Shown one piece after another: positions 30,688-40,062 of a stretch of 64,000 nucleotides of DNA (position 1 is the first letter of the stretch; each line of letters starts with the position of its first letter). Origin of the DNA: Armatimonadota bacterium (lineage in GTDB: Bacteria; Sysuimicrobiota; Sysuimicrobiia; Sysuimicrobiales; Humicultoraceae); NCBI GenBank assembly GCA_031081715.1, contig JAVHMA010000007.1, positions 1 through 64,000 on the forward strand. Direction: 5' to 3'. Both the position numbers and the translations under genes were made by a program. The notes below the pieces were generated by a model. It saw nothing but the letters and a program-made list of their open reading frames with translations, had not been told where the DNA came from and ran no database searches.

Positions 30688-32724
30688 TTAGGCCGCCGCG
30701 AGCTCCGCCTCCAGTGCCGCGGGCTCGGTCACCGGCAGCCGGCAGGTGAAACCCCGGCAGACGAACGCGGTCGGCCGCCCGTCCACGGGCGTGCGGCCCT
30801 CCAGCAGCGGCACGCCGGGCGCCTCGCCTGGCCGGCCCAGTGCCACGACCTGGTGGGGTCGATACCGCGCGCGCAGCACGTCGAGGAGCGCGCGCGTCCC
30901 GGCCGCGTCCGGGTCGCCGACGATGGCGACCTCCCGCGGGGAGGCGAGCGCGAAGTCGAGCGCGCACAGCCAGTGGGCAAACGCCGTCGGATACGCGCCC
31001 GCCGCGGGTTGCACCTCGCGGATGGCCGCCTCGGCCAGCTCGCGATCGCGCGCCGCGCCGGTGAGCGCCGCCAGCCGCAGCAGGACCGACGCGGCCATCG
31101 CGCTGCCGGACGGTGTGGCGTTGTCCTGCAGGTCCCGGGGCCGCACGACCAGCGCCTCGTGGTCGTCGCTCGTGTCGTAGAACCCGCCGCCGGGCCGGCC
31201 GAACCGCTCGACCATGACCCGGGCGAGCGCGCGCGCCTCGGCGAACCACCGCGCCTCGAATGTGGTCTCGTAGAGCGCGAGCAGCCCGTCGCAGAGGCAC
31301 GCGTAGTCCTCGAGGTAGGCGTTGAACCGGGCCCTCCCCGCTCGCCAGGTGCGCAACAGCCGGCCGTCCGGGGTGCGCATCTCCGAAAGCAGAAACGCCG
31401 CCGTGCGCGTGGCGGCCTCGCGCCAGTCGGCGCGGTCGAAGATGCGGGCGGCCTCGGCGAGCGCGCCCAGCGCGAGCCCGTTCCACGCGGCGAGCACCTT
31501 GTCGTCGGTGGCGGGCCGGTGTCGCGCGGACCGGCGCTCGAACAGCGCGCGCCGGCCGGCCCGTAGTTCCGCCTCGATCTCGTCGAGCGTCATGCCACGC
31601 GCGGCGGCCAGCGCCGCGGCATCGGCGGCCACGTGCAGGATGTTGCGGCCCTCGAAGTTGCCGCCCTCGGTGACGCCGTAAGCCTCCATGAACAACCCGG
31701 CGCCGGGGCCCAGCGCCGCGCGCACCTCGTCCGCGGCCCACACGTAGTACCGGCCCTCTTCGCCCTCGGAGTCGGCGTCCAGGCTGCTGTAGAACCCGCC
31801 GGCCGGGGAAGCCATCTCGCGGAGCAGGAAGCCCAGGGTTTCCTCCACGACGCGACGGAACAGCGGTGTCTGGGTCACCTGCCAGGCGTGCAGGTAGACG
31901 CGCGCGAGCTGCGCGTTGTCGTAGAGCATCTTCTCGAAGTGCGGCACCAGCCAGGCCGCGTCGGTCGCGTACCGGTGGAAGCCGCCGCCCAGGTGATCGT
32001 AGATGCCGCCCCGGGCTATCCGGGCGAGGGTGGCCTCGGCCATCGCCCGCGCCGACGCGTCGCCGGTGCGCGCGTGGGTGCGCAGGAGGAACTCGACGGT
32101 CATCGGCTGGGGAAACTTGGGCGCCCGGCCCCAGCCGCCGTGCTTGAGGTCGAAGGCGCGCTCGAGCGTGCGGACGGCGGCATCGAGCGTACCCGCGGCC
32201 AACTCGGGCAAAGCGGCGCGGCCCTCGTCGGTGCGCAGCGCGCGCAGCAGTGTTTCGGCGCTGCGCCGCACCTCCTCGCGCCGCGTGCGCCAGGCGTCGG
32301 CCACGGCGCGGAGCAGGTCGGCGAACGCGGGCAGGCCGCCGCGCGCGACTGGCGGGAAGTACGTGCCGCCGTAGAACGGCACGCCGTCCGGCGTCAGGAA
32401 CACGCTCATCGGCCAGCCGCCGTGCCCGGTCATCGCCACGACCGCGTTCATGTAGATGCCGTCCACGTCCGGGCGCTCCTCGCGGTCTACCTTCACGTTC
32501 ACGAAGTGCGCGTTCATCACCGCGGCCACCGCCGGGTCCTCGAACGACTCGTGCGCCATCACATGGCACCAGTGACACGCCGCGTACCCGATGCTGAGGA
32601 AGATGGGTTTGTCCTCGGCCCGGGCGCGCGCGAACGCCGCCTCGCCCCAGGGGTACCAGTCCACGGGGTTGTCCGCGTGCTGGAGCAGATACGGGCTGCT
32701 CTCGGAGGCGAGCCGGTTCGACAT
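30688..32724 (-). CDS. Thioredoxin-fold DUF255 protein (YyaL/SPATA20-like)
   Basis: 678 residues, the usual length. N-terminal thioredoxin-like domain starts [20 protein letters not shown] and carries the CxxC pair C50-H-W-C53 in [14 protein letters not shown]. An (alpha/alpha)6 barrel resembling N-acylglucosamine epimerases follows ([58 protein letters not shown]). No signal peptide, so it is cytoplasmic. The biochemical function of the family is not settled. ATG 32724 has no clear Shine-Dalgarno; an inverted repeat lies immediately upstream. Confidence 0.93.
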   Translation of the reverse strand: MSNRLASESSPYLLQHADNPVDWYPWGEAAFARARAEDKPIFLSIGYAACHWCHVMAHESFEDPAVAAVMNAHFVNVKVDREERPDVDGIYMNAVVAMTGHGGWPMSVFLTPDGVPFYGGTYFPPVARGGLPAFADLLRAVADAWRTRREEVRRSAETLLRALRTDEGRAALPELAAGTLDAAVRTLERAFDLKHGGWGRAPKFPQPMTVEFLLRTHARTGDASARAMAEATLARIARGGIYDHLGGGFHRYATDAAWLVPHFEKMLYDNAQLARVYLHAWQVTQTPLFRRVVEETLGFLLREMASPAGGFYSSLDADSEGEEGRYYVWAADEVRAALGPGAGLFMEAYGVTEGGNFEGRNILHVAADAAALAAARGMTLDEIEAELRAGRRALFERRSARHRPATDDKVLAAWNGLALGALAEAARIFDRADWREAATRTAAFLLSEMRTPDGRLLRTWRAGRARFNAYLEDYACLCDGLLALYETTFEARWFAEARALARVMVERFGRPGGGFYDTSDDHEALVVRPRDLQDNATPSGSAMAASVLLRLAALTGAARDRELAEAAIREVQPAAGAYPTAFAHWLCALDFALASPREVAIVGDPDAAGTRALLDVLRARYRPHQVVALGRPGEAPGVPLLEGRTPVDGRPTAFVCRGFTCRLPVTEPAALEAELAAA

Positions 32725-32727
32725 GGT

Positions 32728-32751
32728 ACGTCGATTTTATCAACTCGACGT
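32728..32751. repeat. Inverted repeat at the start of the DUF255 gene
   Basis: Arms ACGTCGA (32728-32734) and TCGACGT (32745-32751) are perfect 7-base reverse complements separated by TTTTATCAAC. It lies 4 bases upstream of ATG 32724 (minus strand), where a Shine-Dalgarno sequence would be expected and is missing. It may be an operator or a hairpin at the 5' end of the mRNA. Confidence 0.45.
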
Positions 32752-33061
32752 GCTCGCGGGGTGATTCCGAGGAACGCCCGGCCCTTGGTCGCGACCCTCG
32801 CCCAATTCGTGCCCTCGGCCAGCGGGGGCATCTCGCTGGACCGCCGCGCAGCCGGCTGCGTATACTGAGACCGTCGGGACGGGCGCGGTTCCCCAATCCT
32901 GCTGCTGGCGGGGCTGGAGCGCGTGCAGATCGCGCCGGGTCGGACCGCGCTTACCCCGCTCGACTTCACGCACTACCCCGCCATGTCCGCCGGCATGCAC
33001 GTCCGGGGCATGTAGTCTCCGAGAGGTCGCCTGAGGTCTGTACCATCCTGGAGGGATCGCT
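32752..33061 (+). other. Gene-poor stretch with a -10-like site and a coding-like tail
   Basis: No complete gene is seen here. A TATACT at 32861-32866 resembles a -10 element on the plus strand but lacks a good -35. From 32869 a frame is open to TAG 33013-33015. It reads in part VQIAPGRTALTPLDFTHYP and ends MSAGMHVRGM, with no start codon of its own that fits. It looks like the 3' end of a lost gene; I do not recognise it. CTGGAGGG at 33048-33055 is the ribosome-binding site of the stalk-protein gene at 33062. Confidence 0.3.
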
Positions 33062-34636
33062 GTGAAGACTCGCCGGTCGGTGGTGATCCTGGTGCTCGCC
33101 GCGGTCGCGCTCGCGCCCTTCCCGGCGCCGCTCGCCGCGCAGTCCCCGCCGGCGATCCGCGTGCTGGTCAACGGCGACCCGGTGGCCTTCGACGTCCCGC
33201 CGACCGAGGTCGGCGGTCGGCTGCTGGTCCCGCTACGCGGCGTGTTCGAGCGCCTCGGCGCGACGGTGGAGTGGGACCCCGGGACGCAGCGCATCACCGC
33301 CCGCAGCGCCGACCGGACCATCGAGCTGGTCGTGGGCCAGCGCGACGCGGCGGTGAACGGCCGGCCCGTGGTGCTGGACGTGCCGCCCATGCTGGTCGGC
33401 GGACGCACGATGGTGCCCCTGCGGTTCGTCAGCGAGGCGTTGGGCGCCTACGTCCAGTGGCAGGCCGAGACGCGCACGGTGCTGATCACCGTGGCCACGG
33501 CGGCCGCCCCCCGACCGCCGGCCCCGGCGCCTCCCGCGCCTCCGACGACGCCGGCCGCGCCCCAGGCGACCCCGACGCCGGCCCCGCAGCCCACCGCGAC
33601 GCCAGGGCCGCGCATCACCGAAGGGGTCCTGGTCGCGGTCAACACCACCGCGACCCCACCGAGGATCCAGGTCGGCGTGGGAAACGTCATCCACATCTTT
33701 GTGGTCAGCCCGGACACGGCGATCCTGCGCACCGACGTCGGGACGGGCGCCGGCGGCTCGGTGGCGCTCGCCGCTCTGCGCGTCGGCGACCAGGTGCGCG
33801 TCGAGGCGCCCGGTACCTCGAACGAGGCCGCGGTGATCCGCGCCACATTCCGGCAGGCCCGCGGGCGGGTGGACGTCATGACCCAGACCGCGATCGCGCT
33901 GCAGGACGGGCAGGTGATCCGCATCAACGGCGACGCCGCGGTGACGCTGAACGGCGCGGTGGTGCCGCTTGGGGACGCGCCGGCGCGCGTGCGCCGCGGC
34001 GACGAGGTTGTCGTCCGCCAGAACCCCGTGACCAACGAGGCCTGGGAGATCGCCGTGACCCAGGCCGGCGTCGCGCGTCCCACGGCGACGCCGACCGCGA
34101 CCCCCTCCCCGGCGCCGGCCGCCGGCACGGTCACGTTCGTCGCCATCGCGGACGCGCCATTGAGCGAGGCCGCGCCGAACACCGCGCACGCGGGCGACCC
34201 CCTCTGGGTCGGCCGCGAGCCCTCCGGCCGGTGGCGCTCGCTCGTGGCCTTCAACGTCTCGCTGCCCGCTGGCTCGCAGGTGCGGCGCGCCCGGCTCCGC
34301 TTGTTCATGCACGGGCTGCGCAGCGGCGGGCTGGACCTCTACACGGTCTACGCCGCCACGCGCGCCTGGCGGGAGTCGAACGCGACCTGGAATGCCCGGG
34401 CGAACGAGTACGACCGCGGCCGGTCCTCCGGCGCCGTCGCCATCGCGGGCGGCACGCGCGTGTTCATCGAGTGGGACGTGACGGAGATCGTCCGGGCGTG
34501 GGTGAGCGGCGCGGAGCCGAACCACGGGTTCCTGATCCGCAACCTCGAGCTCGGCACGAACCTGCTCTCCTTCGCCAACCGGCAGGACGCGGCGGCCAAC
34601 CGGCCGCGGCTGATCGTGGAGTACGGGCCGCCGTAG
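33062..34636 (+). CDS. Secreted copper-amine-oxidase-like stalk protein with DNRLRE domain
   Basis: 524 residues with a signal peptide (MKTRRSVVILVLAAVALAPF, cleavage near LAAQS). Residues about 30-140 form a copper-amine-oxidase N-terminal-like stalk: VLVNGDPVAFDVPPTEVGGR, LLVPLRGVFERLGATVEWD, then GGRTMVPLRFVSEALGAYVQ. A Pro/Thr/Ala linker leads to a central beta region, then a second linker, and a C-terminal DNRLRE-type sandwich of about 165 residues (SLVAFNVSLPAGSQVRRARL, WNARANEYD, EWDVTEIVRAWVSG). Such proteins sit at the cell surface; binding rather than catalysis is likely. GTG 33062 follows TGGAGGG. It stands alone, between minus-strand genes on both sides. Confidence 0.87.
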   Translation: MKTRRSVVILVLAAVALAPFPAPLAAQSPPAIRVLVNGDPVAFDVPPTEVGGRLLVPLRGVFERLGATVEWDPGTQRITARSADRTIELVVGQRDAAVNGRPVVLDVPPMLVGGRTMVPLRFVSEALGAYVQWQAETRTVLITVATAAAPRPPAPAPPAPPTTPAAPQATPTPAPQPTATPGPRITEGVLVAVNTTATPPRIQVGVGNVIHIFVVSPDTAILRTDVGTGAGGSVALAALRVGDQVRVEAPGTSNEAAVIRATFRQARGRVDVMTQTAIALQDGQVIRINGDAAVTLNGAVVPLGDAPARVRRGDEVVVRQNPVTNEAWEIAVTQAGVARPTATPTATPSPAPAAGTVTFVAIADAPLSEAAPNTAHAGDPLWVGREPSGRWRSLVAFNVSLPAGSQVRRARLRLFMHGLRSGGLDLYTVYAATRAWRESNATWNARANEYDRGRSSGAVAIAGGTRVFIEWDVTEIVRAWVSGAEPNHGFLIRNLELGTNLLSFANRQDAAANRPRLIVEYGPP

Positions 34637-34646
34637 CGCCCGCGAC

Positions 34647-36014
34647 TCAGACCGCTTCGCCCTGTCCCACCACCGGCACCGCCGCCGGGATGCGGGCGCC
34701 GGTGAGCGCGCGGGCCAGCGCCCGGGCCGGTTCCTCGTCGCCGTGCACGCAGAAGGCCCGCCCCACCTCGGGGATGCGCCGGATCCACGCCAGGAGCTCG
34801 CGCCGGTCGGCGTGCGCGCTGAACGCGTCGACCCGCGCGATGCGGATGGCCACGTGGTGGGGCTCGCCGTAGATGCGCACCTCCGGCGCGCCGTCCAGCA
34901 GCCGGCGCCCCAGCGTGTGCTCCGCCTGGTAGCCGACGAACAGCAGCGTCGAGCGCGGGTCGCCCACGTAGCGCTCCAGGTGCGCCAGGATACGACCGCT
35001 CTCCGCCATGCCCGAGGTGGCGATCACCACGCACGGCTCGTCGCGCGCCACGAGCGCCCGCGACTCACGCGCGGTCCGCACGTAGCGCAGCCCCCGGAAC
35101 CCGAAGGGGTCGCGCCGCCGCAGCACCGTCCGCGCCTCGCCGCCGAAGCCCTCGGGGTGCCGGCGGAAGATCGCCGTGGCGTCGGTCGCCATCGGGCTGT
35201 CCACGTAGACCGGCACCTCGGGAACGCGTCCGGCCTCGCGCAACGCGCGCAGCGCGTACGCCAGCTCCTGCGTGCGACCGACCGCGAACGCCGGGATCAG
35301 CACCCGGCCTCCGCGCGCGACCGTCTCGCCCACGACGGAGGCCAGACGGTCTATGGCGTGCTCGCGCGACTCGTGGTCGCGGTCGCCGTAGGTGGACTCG
35401 GTGACCAGCAGGTCCACGGCGGGCAGGACGTCGGGGTCTCGGATGATCGCGGTCCCGGGCCGACCCAGGTCTCCGGTGAAGCCCAGCCGCCGGCCGCCGG
35501 CCTCGAAGACGACGGACGCGGACCCCAGGATGTGCCCGGCGTCCACGAAGCGCGCCGCCCCCGGCCCGACGCGGAACGTCCGGCCGTAGGGTACCGCGCA
35601 CAGCCGAGCCAGGGTGCGCTCCACGTCGCGCACGCCGTAGAGCGGCTCGGCGGCTGGCAGTCCCTGGCGGCGCCGAAGGCGGTTGACGATCGCCACGTCG
35701 TGGCGCGCCACCTTCGCGGCGTCGCGCAGCACCAGCGCGGTCAGGTCGCGCGTCGCGGGCGTGCAGTAGATCGGCCCGCGGAAGCCGCCGGCGACGAGCG
35801 TGGGGAGGTTCCCGCAGTGGTCCAGGTGCGCGTGCGAGAGGATGACGGCGTCCACGTCGCGCGCCGGCGTCGGCAGGCGGCGGTTCCAGGCCAGCGCGGC
35901 CTCGCGGGCGCCCTGGAAGAGCCCGCAGTCCAGGTAGACGAGCGCGCCGCCGGCCTCGACGATGTGCAGCGATCCGGTGACGGTCCGGACCGCGCCGTGA
36001 AAGATCAGCCGCAC
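34647..36014 (-). CDS. Beta-CASP metallo-beta-lactamase-fold ribonuclease-like protein
   Basis: 455 residues. The zinc motif SHAHLDHCG (H61, H63, D65, H66), DAGHILGSASV, FTGDLGRPG and ESTYGDRDH define the MBL core. The beta-CASP insert and VIATSGMAESGRILAHLERY, GYQAEHTLGRRLLDG and VDAFSAHADRRELLAWI identify the RNA-metabolising MBL/CPSF-like group. Endo- or exoribonuclease activity is the family expectation. ATG 36014; its gap to the upstream sppA gene is 9 bases, so the two are probably co-transcribed. Confidence 0.93.
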   Translation of the reverse strand: MRLIFHGAVRTVTGSLHIVEAGGALVYLDCGLFQGAREAALAWNRRLPTPARDVDAVILSHAHLDHCGNLPTLVAGGFRGPIYCTPATRDLTALVLRDAAKVARHDVAIVNRLRRRQGLPAAEPLYGVRDVERTLARLCAVPYGRTFRVGPGAARFVDAGHILGSASVVFEAGGRRLGFTGDLGRPGTAIIRDPDVLPAVDLLVTESTYGDRDHESREHAIDRLASVVGETVARGGRVLIPAFAVGRTQELAYALRALREAGRVPEVPVYVDSPMATDATAIFRRHPEGFGGEARTVLRRRDPFGFRGLRYVRTARESRALVARDEPCVVIATSGMAESGRILAHLERYVGDPRSTLLFVGYQAEHTLGRRLLDGAPEVRIYGEPHHVAIRIARVDAFSAHADRRELLAWIRRIPEVGRAFCVHGDEEPARALARALTGARIPAAVPVVGQGEAV

Positions 36015-36023
36015 CGGGCGGCG

Positions 36024-37031
36024 CTAGAAGGCCATCAGGTACTGAACCGCGATCGGCTGCTGGGGCGCGGTCAGCTCGTCGAGCGGTGGCCCGCCGAGCC
36101 ACAGCCGCACCCGCCGCCCGCCGGACCCGAGCAGCGTCCAGAGCAGGCCCTCGCCGCCGTACTCCACGATCAAGGGGTCGGCGAGCCCGGCGCGGCGCCG
36201 GGCCACGTCCACGGCCTCGGTGAAGCCGCCCAGACTGTCCACCAGGCCGAGCCGGTGCGCCTGGGCCCCGGAGTAGATGCGGCCGTCGGCCAGCGCCCGC
36301 ACCCGCGCGCGATCCATGCGCCGCCCCTGCGCCACGACGTCCACGAACCGCCCGTAGGCCTCGTCCACGAACCCCTGGAGGATCGCGGCCTCCTGCGGGG
36401 TCACCGGCCGGGTCGGGTTGCCCAGGTCCTTGAAGGCGCCGCTCTTGAACACGATCGTCCGCCAGCCGATCTTGCGCGAGAGCTCCTGGATGTTGGTCAG
36501 GGTGACGATGACCCCGATGCTCCCGGTGATGGTCGTGGGGTCGGCGACGATGTGGTCGGCGCCGGAGGCGACGTAGTAGCCTCCGGACGCCGCGACCTCG
36601 GTCATCAACGCCACCACGACCTTGCGCGCGCGGCGCAGCGCCTGCAGGCCCCGGGTGATCTCGTCGCTCGCCACGACCGAGCCGCCCGGCGTGTTGAGCT
36701 CGACGATCACGGCCTTGACCGCGGCGTCGCGCCGGGCCCGCTCCAGCAACGCCGCGATCCGCCGGCTGGCCGCCCCGGCCGAGCCGAGCGGCAAGCCCGA
36801 GAAGCCCTCGCGGGTGATCGGCCCGACGACGCGGATCACCGCGATCTTGTCGGGCCCGGCGCCACCGAGCACGCGCTCGGGGCCGCCCGGGAGGAGGCCG
36901 CCGGCCACCGCGCCCGGCCCGCCGCCGGCGGCCCCCACGACCGCGCCGAGGCCGAACCCCGTCGCGAACGCCCCGCCCAGCGCCGCCATCGCCAGCGCCA
37001 CGCCCGCCACCACCGCGACGATCTGCCTCAT
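36024..37031 (-). CDS. sppA: Signal peptide peptidase, SppA 36K type
   Basis: 335 residues with an N-terminal membrane helix (IVAVVAGVALAMAALGGAF) and a glycine-rich linker. The serine protease domain has the nucleophile S149 in VAASGGYYVASGADHIVA and the general-base lysine K201 in FKSGAFKDLGNPTRP, as in Bacillus SppA. NTPGGSVVASDEI and TGSIGVIVTLTN are also conserved. It cleaves leftover signal peptides in the membrane and acts as an oligomer on the outer face. ATG 37031. It lies just downstream of an ABC-2 exporter operon on the same strand. Confidence 0.94.
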   Translation of the reverse strand: MRQIVAVVAGVALAMAALGGAFATGFGLGAVVGAAGGGPGAVAGGLLPGGPERVLGGAGPDKIAVIRVVGPITREGFSGLPLGSAGAASRRIAALLERARRDAAVKAVIVELNTPGGSVVASDEITRGLQALRRARKVVVALMTEVAASGGYYVASGADHIVADPTTITGSIGVIVTLTNIQELSRKIGWRTIVFKSGAFKDLGNPTRPVTPQEAAILQGFVDEAYGRFVDVVAQGRRMDRARVRALADGRIYSGAQAHRLGLVDSLGGFTEAVDVARRRAGLADPLIVEYGGEGLLWTLLGSGGRRVRLWLGGPPLDELTAPQQPIAVQYLMAF

Positions 37032-37052
37032 CGCGACACCTCCGCTCCTCGG

Positions 37053-38180
37053 TCAGTCGATCTTCTTCTGGAACCGCGTGATCGCCAGCCCGAAGACCAC
37101 CAGCGCCAGGACCACGAGCGGCACGGTCTGCCCCCACAGGTGCTCGAGCCCAACGCCTTTGATGAGAATGCCCCGGACCACGATGATGTAGTACGTCAGC
37201 GGCAGCACCTGTCCCACCCACTGCAGCGCCACGGGCAGCGACTCCCGCGGGAACAGGAAGCCGGAGATCAAGATGCTCGGGAGCAGCGTGAGCTGCGAGA
37301 GCTGGAGCGCCTGCTGGAAGTTGCGCGAGACGGTCGAGATGAGCGTGCCGATCCCCAGCGAGGAGAAGAAGAACGCCAGCGTCATGACATAGAGGAGCAG
37401 CAGGCTCCCCCGCACCGCCACCCCAAACCAGGCGTAGGCCAGCAGCAGGATGAAGGTGATGTTGACGTAGCCCACGACGATGAGCGGCAGGACTTTGCCC
37501 AGCATCAGCTCGAGGGGCTGGATGGGCGTGACCACGAGCTGTTCGAGCGTCCCCATCTCGCGCTCGCGGACGATGACCGCCACGCTCATGAACGTGGTGG
37601 TGAACTGGAGGATCACCGCGAGCACGCCGGGCACGATGAAGACCTGCGACTTCAGGTCCGGGTTGTACCAGGCCCGGGTGCGCACCTCGAGCGGCGCCGG
37701 GGGCGGCCGCTGGCCGCGGCGCTCCAGCACCCGGACGAGCACGTCCTGCGAGATGCGGGTGCCGATGCCCCCGGCGACCGACAGCACCACGCGCGCGCTG
37801 GTCGCGTCGGAGGCGTCCACCACCACGAGCACCTGCGCCGGGCGGCCCGCCCGAAGGTTCGCCGCGTAGTCGGGCGGGATCACGACGCCGATCTTCGCCC
37901 ACCCGCCGTCGAGCGCGCGCTCGATCTCAGCCAGGTTGCGCGCGCCGCCCGTGACCGCGAAGTAGCGGGTGTTCTCGAACGCCGCCACCAGCGCCCGGCT
38001 CTCCTCGCTGTTGGACTGGTCCCAGACAAGGGTGGGCTGGTGCAGCACCTCGTTGGACAGGTAGCCGTAGAGGATGAGCTGGATGATCGGCAGCGAGATC
38101 AGCGTGCCCAGCGTGCGCCGGTCGCGCAGGAGCTGCGTGATCTCCTTGCGCATGATGCTCCACAGGCGCCCCCAGCTCAT
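37053..38180 (-). CDS. ABC-2 type transporter permease (YhhJ/YbhR-like)
   Basis: 375 residues. First helix around residues 22-40 (TLGTLISLPIIQLILYGYLS), a large extracytoplasmic loop of about 130 residues, then five membrane helices starting FIVPGVLAVILQFTTTFMSV. VIVREREMGTLEQLVVTPIQ is the ABC-2 family signature. ATG 38180 overlaps the stop of the upstream ATPase gene. It is the only permease in a cluster with two ATPase genes and one HlyD-type protein, so it probably works as a homodimer. Confidence 0.93.
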   Translation of the reverse strand: MSWGRLWSIMRKEITQLLRDRRTLGTLISLPIIQLILYGYLSNEVLHQPTLVWDQSNSEESRALVAAFENTRYFAVTGGARNLAEIERALDGGWAKIGVVIPPDYAANLRAGRPAQVLVVVDASDATSARVVLSVAGGIGTRISQDVLVRVLERRGQRPPPAPLEVRTRAWYNPDLKSQVFIVPGVLAVILQFTTTFMSVAVIVREREMGTLEQLVVTPIQPLELMLGKVLPLIVVGYVNITFILLLAYAWFGVAVRGSLLLLYVMTLAFFFSSLGIGTLISTVSRNFQQALQLSQLTLLPSILISGFLFPRESLPVALQWVGQVLPLTYYIIVVRGILIKGVGLEHLWGQTVPLVVLALVVFGLAITRFQKKID

Positions 38181-39118
38181 CGGGGCGGGCCCCCCGTCCC
38201 GCGCCGCTCGACCAGGGCCACGAACACGTCCTCGAGCGCGGGCAGGATCGGCTCCACCGCCTCGATGCGGAACCCGCGGTCGATCAGCGCACGGGCCAGG
38301 GGCCGGGCCGCCCCGGCGTCGTCCACGGTGGCGTGGATGGCGGCGCCGTGCAGCGCGGCGTCGCGCACCGCGGGCAGCGCCTCCACGACCGGCAGCGCGT
38401 CGACCACGCGGTCGGTCCGGACCTCCAAGACCACGCCGGGCATCTGCTCGCGCTTGATGGCCGCCGGCGTCCCCTGCGCGATGATGCGGCCATCGGAGAT
38501 GAAGGCGAGCCGGTCGCAGTGCTCCGCCTCGTCCATGTAGTGCGTGGTCACCATGATGGTGGTGCCCTCGTCCGAGAACCGGTCGATCAGATCCCAGAAC
38601 TGCCGGCGGGAGGTGGGGTCCACGCCCGCGGTGGGCTCGTCCAGGAAGACCATCTGCGGTCGGTGCAGGACCGCGCAGCCCAGCGCGAGCCGCTGGCGGA
38701 AGCCGCCGGCGAGCTCGCGGGCCGGGGCGCCCTGACGGTCGGTCAGGCCCGACCGATCGAGCCACTTGTCCACCTGGCCGCGGAGCGCCGGACCCGCCAG
38801 CCCGTAGACGCCCGCGTAGAACTCGAGATTCTCGCGCACGGTGAGGTCGGGATAGAGCGAAAACCGCTGCGACATGTAGCCGATGCGGCGCTTGATCTCC
38901 TCGGGCGCGCGGCGGACGTCGAAGCCCAGGACCTCCGCGGTCCCCTCGCTGGGGTCGAGGATGCCACACAGCATCCGGATGGTGGTGGACTTGCCCGCGC
39001 CGTTGGGGCCGAGGAAGCCCCAGACCTCGCCGGGTTGGATCTCGAACGACAGGTGGTCCACGGCCACGAACTCCCCGAAGCGGCGCGTCAGGCCCTCGGC
39101 GCGGACGGAGAACTCCAC
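38177..39118 (-). CDS. ABC-2 exporter ATP-binding protein, second copy in operon
   Basis: 313 residues. Walker A GPNGAGKST (37-45), Q-loop MSQRFSLYPDLTV, signature LAGGFRQRLALG in place of LSGG (136-147), Walker B MVFLDEPTAGVD (D160, E161) and the switch His in VTTHYMDEAEH. The last 75 residues are the C-terminal extension common in drug/polysaccharide exporters of this class. It is closely similar to the ATPase at 39121 and lies 2 bases after it, which suggests duplication. Confidence 0.93.
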   Translation of the reverse strand: MEFSVRAEGLTRRFGEFVAVDHLSFEIQPGEVWGFLGPNGAGKSTTIRMLCGILDPSEGTAEVLGFDVRRAPEEIKRRIGYMSQRFSLYPDLTVRENLEFYAGVYGLAGPALRGQVDKWLDRSGLTDRQGAPARELAGGFRQRLALGCAVLHRPQMVFLDEPTAGVDPTSRRQFWDLIDRFSDEGTTIMVTTHYMDEAEHCDRLAFISDGRIIAQGTPAAIKREQMPGVVLEVRTDRVVDALPVVEALPAVRDAALHGAAIHATVDDAGAARPLARALIDRGFRIEAVEPILPALEDVFVALVERRGTGGPPR

Positions 39119-39120
39119 GG

Positions 39121-40062
39121 TCAGGCCGGCGGGCCCGCGGCCGGCGCCCCTGCGGTGCGGGCGCGCGAGACGAACACGTCCTCGAGCGACGGCGGCACGG
39201 GCCGCAGCCCGGCCACCTGCACGCCGGAGGCGGCGAGCGCCGCGGGCAGGACCGCCGCGGCCTGGGGTGCGGTCACGAGCACGTGCAGGCGGTCGCCGAA
39301 CACCTCCAGGCTCTCGACCAGCGGATGGTCGCGGAGCACACGCTTGGCCTCCTGCTGCGGCGCGGCGACGATCTCAAGGATCTCGCCGCGCATCGTCGCC
39401 TTGAGCGTCCCCGGGTCGCCAACCGCGATCATCCGGCCCCGGTCCATCAGCCCCACCCGCGAGGCGCGCTCCGCCTCGTCCATGTACGGCGTGCTGACGA
39501 AGATCGTCATCCCGCGCGCGTGGAGCCCGTAGAGGAACCGCCAGAACTGCCGGCGCGAGACCGGATCGACGCCGGTGGATGGCTCGTCGAGCACCAGCAG
39601 CTCGGGCTCGTGGATGAGCGTGCAGGCGAGCGCGAGCTTCTGCTTCATGCCGCCGGAGAGGAACTGCGCCGGCCGGCCGACGAACGCTGACAGGCGAAAG
39701 TCGCCGAGCAGCCGCGCCGCGCGCGCCTCGAACGCGGAGGCCGGCACCCCGTAGAGCCCGGCGTAGAGACGCAGATTCTCCATGACGGTCAGGTCGCCGT
39801 AGAGGCTGAACCGCTGCGGCATGTAGCCCAGATGCGCCTTGACCTGCTCCGGGTCGCGGCCCACGTCCCAGCCGAGCACCTCGGCGGTGCCGGCGGTCGG
39901 CGACAGCGCGCCGCAGAGCACGCGGATGAGCGTGGTCTTGCCGGCGCCGTCGGGGCCGACGAGCGCGAAGATCTCTCCGCGGGCGACCTCCAGGTCGAGT
40001 CCATCCACGGCCACCAGCTCGCCGAATCGGCGCAGGAGCCCGGCGCAGCGAATCGCGGTCAC
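39121..40062 (-). CDS. ABC-2 exporter ATP-binding protein, first copy in operon
   Basis: 313 residues from GTG 40062, which overlaps the stop of the HlyD gene (GTGA). Walker A GPDGAGKTT (36-44), MPQRFSLYGDLTV, signature FLSGGMKQKLALA, Walker B LLVLDEPSTGVDP and FVSTPYMDEAER, where the usual switch His position is Pro (STPYM against TTHYM in the next copy). The open frame upstream of the GTG runs over the HlyD gene and is rejected. In YbhFGSR-like systems two ATPase halves are fused; here they are separate genes and only this one lacks the switch His. Confidence 0.92.
   Translation of the reverse strand: MTAIRCAGLLRRFGELVAVDGLDLEVARGEIFALVGPDGAGKTTLIRVLCGALSPTAGTAEVLGWDVGRDPEQVKAHLGYMPQRFSLYGDLTVMENLRLYAGLYGVPASAFEARAARLLGDFRLSAFVGRPAQFLSGGMKQKLALACTLIHEPELLVLDEPSTGVDPVSRRQFWRFLYGLHARGMTIFVSTPYMDEAERASRVGLMDRGRMIAVGDPGTLKATMRGEILEIVAAPQQEAKRVLRDHPLVESLEVFGDRLHVLVTAPQAAAVLPAALAASGVQVAGLRPVPPSLEDVFVSRARTAGAPAAGPPA

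Noticed and set aside
30629-32896. 1276-residue minus-strand frame containing the lactate permease
   Set aside because: The part over the DUF255 gene is low-complexity Arg-rich shadow; the permease homology begins at ATG 30628.
33520-33610. Pro/Thr/Ala-rich stretch in the stalk protein as a frameshift
   Set aside because: The reading frame is unbroken and such linkers between surface domains are usual.
34743-38540. Very long plus-strand frame (1265 residues) opposite beta-CASP, sppA and the ABC genes
   Set aside because: It is an antisense shadow caused by high GC, full of Arg/His/Gln repeats, with no domain similarity; the opposite strand has well-known proteins.
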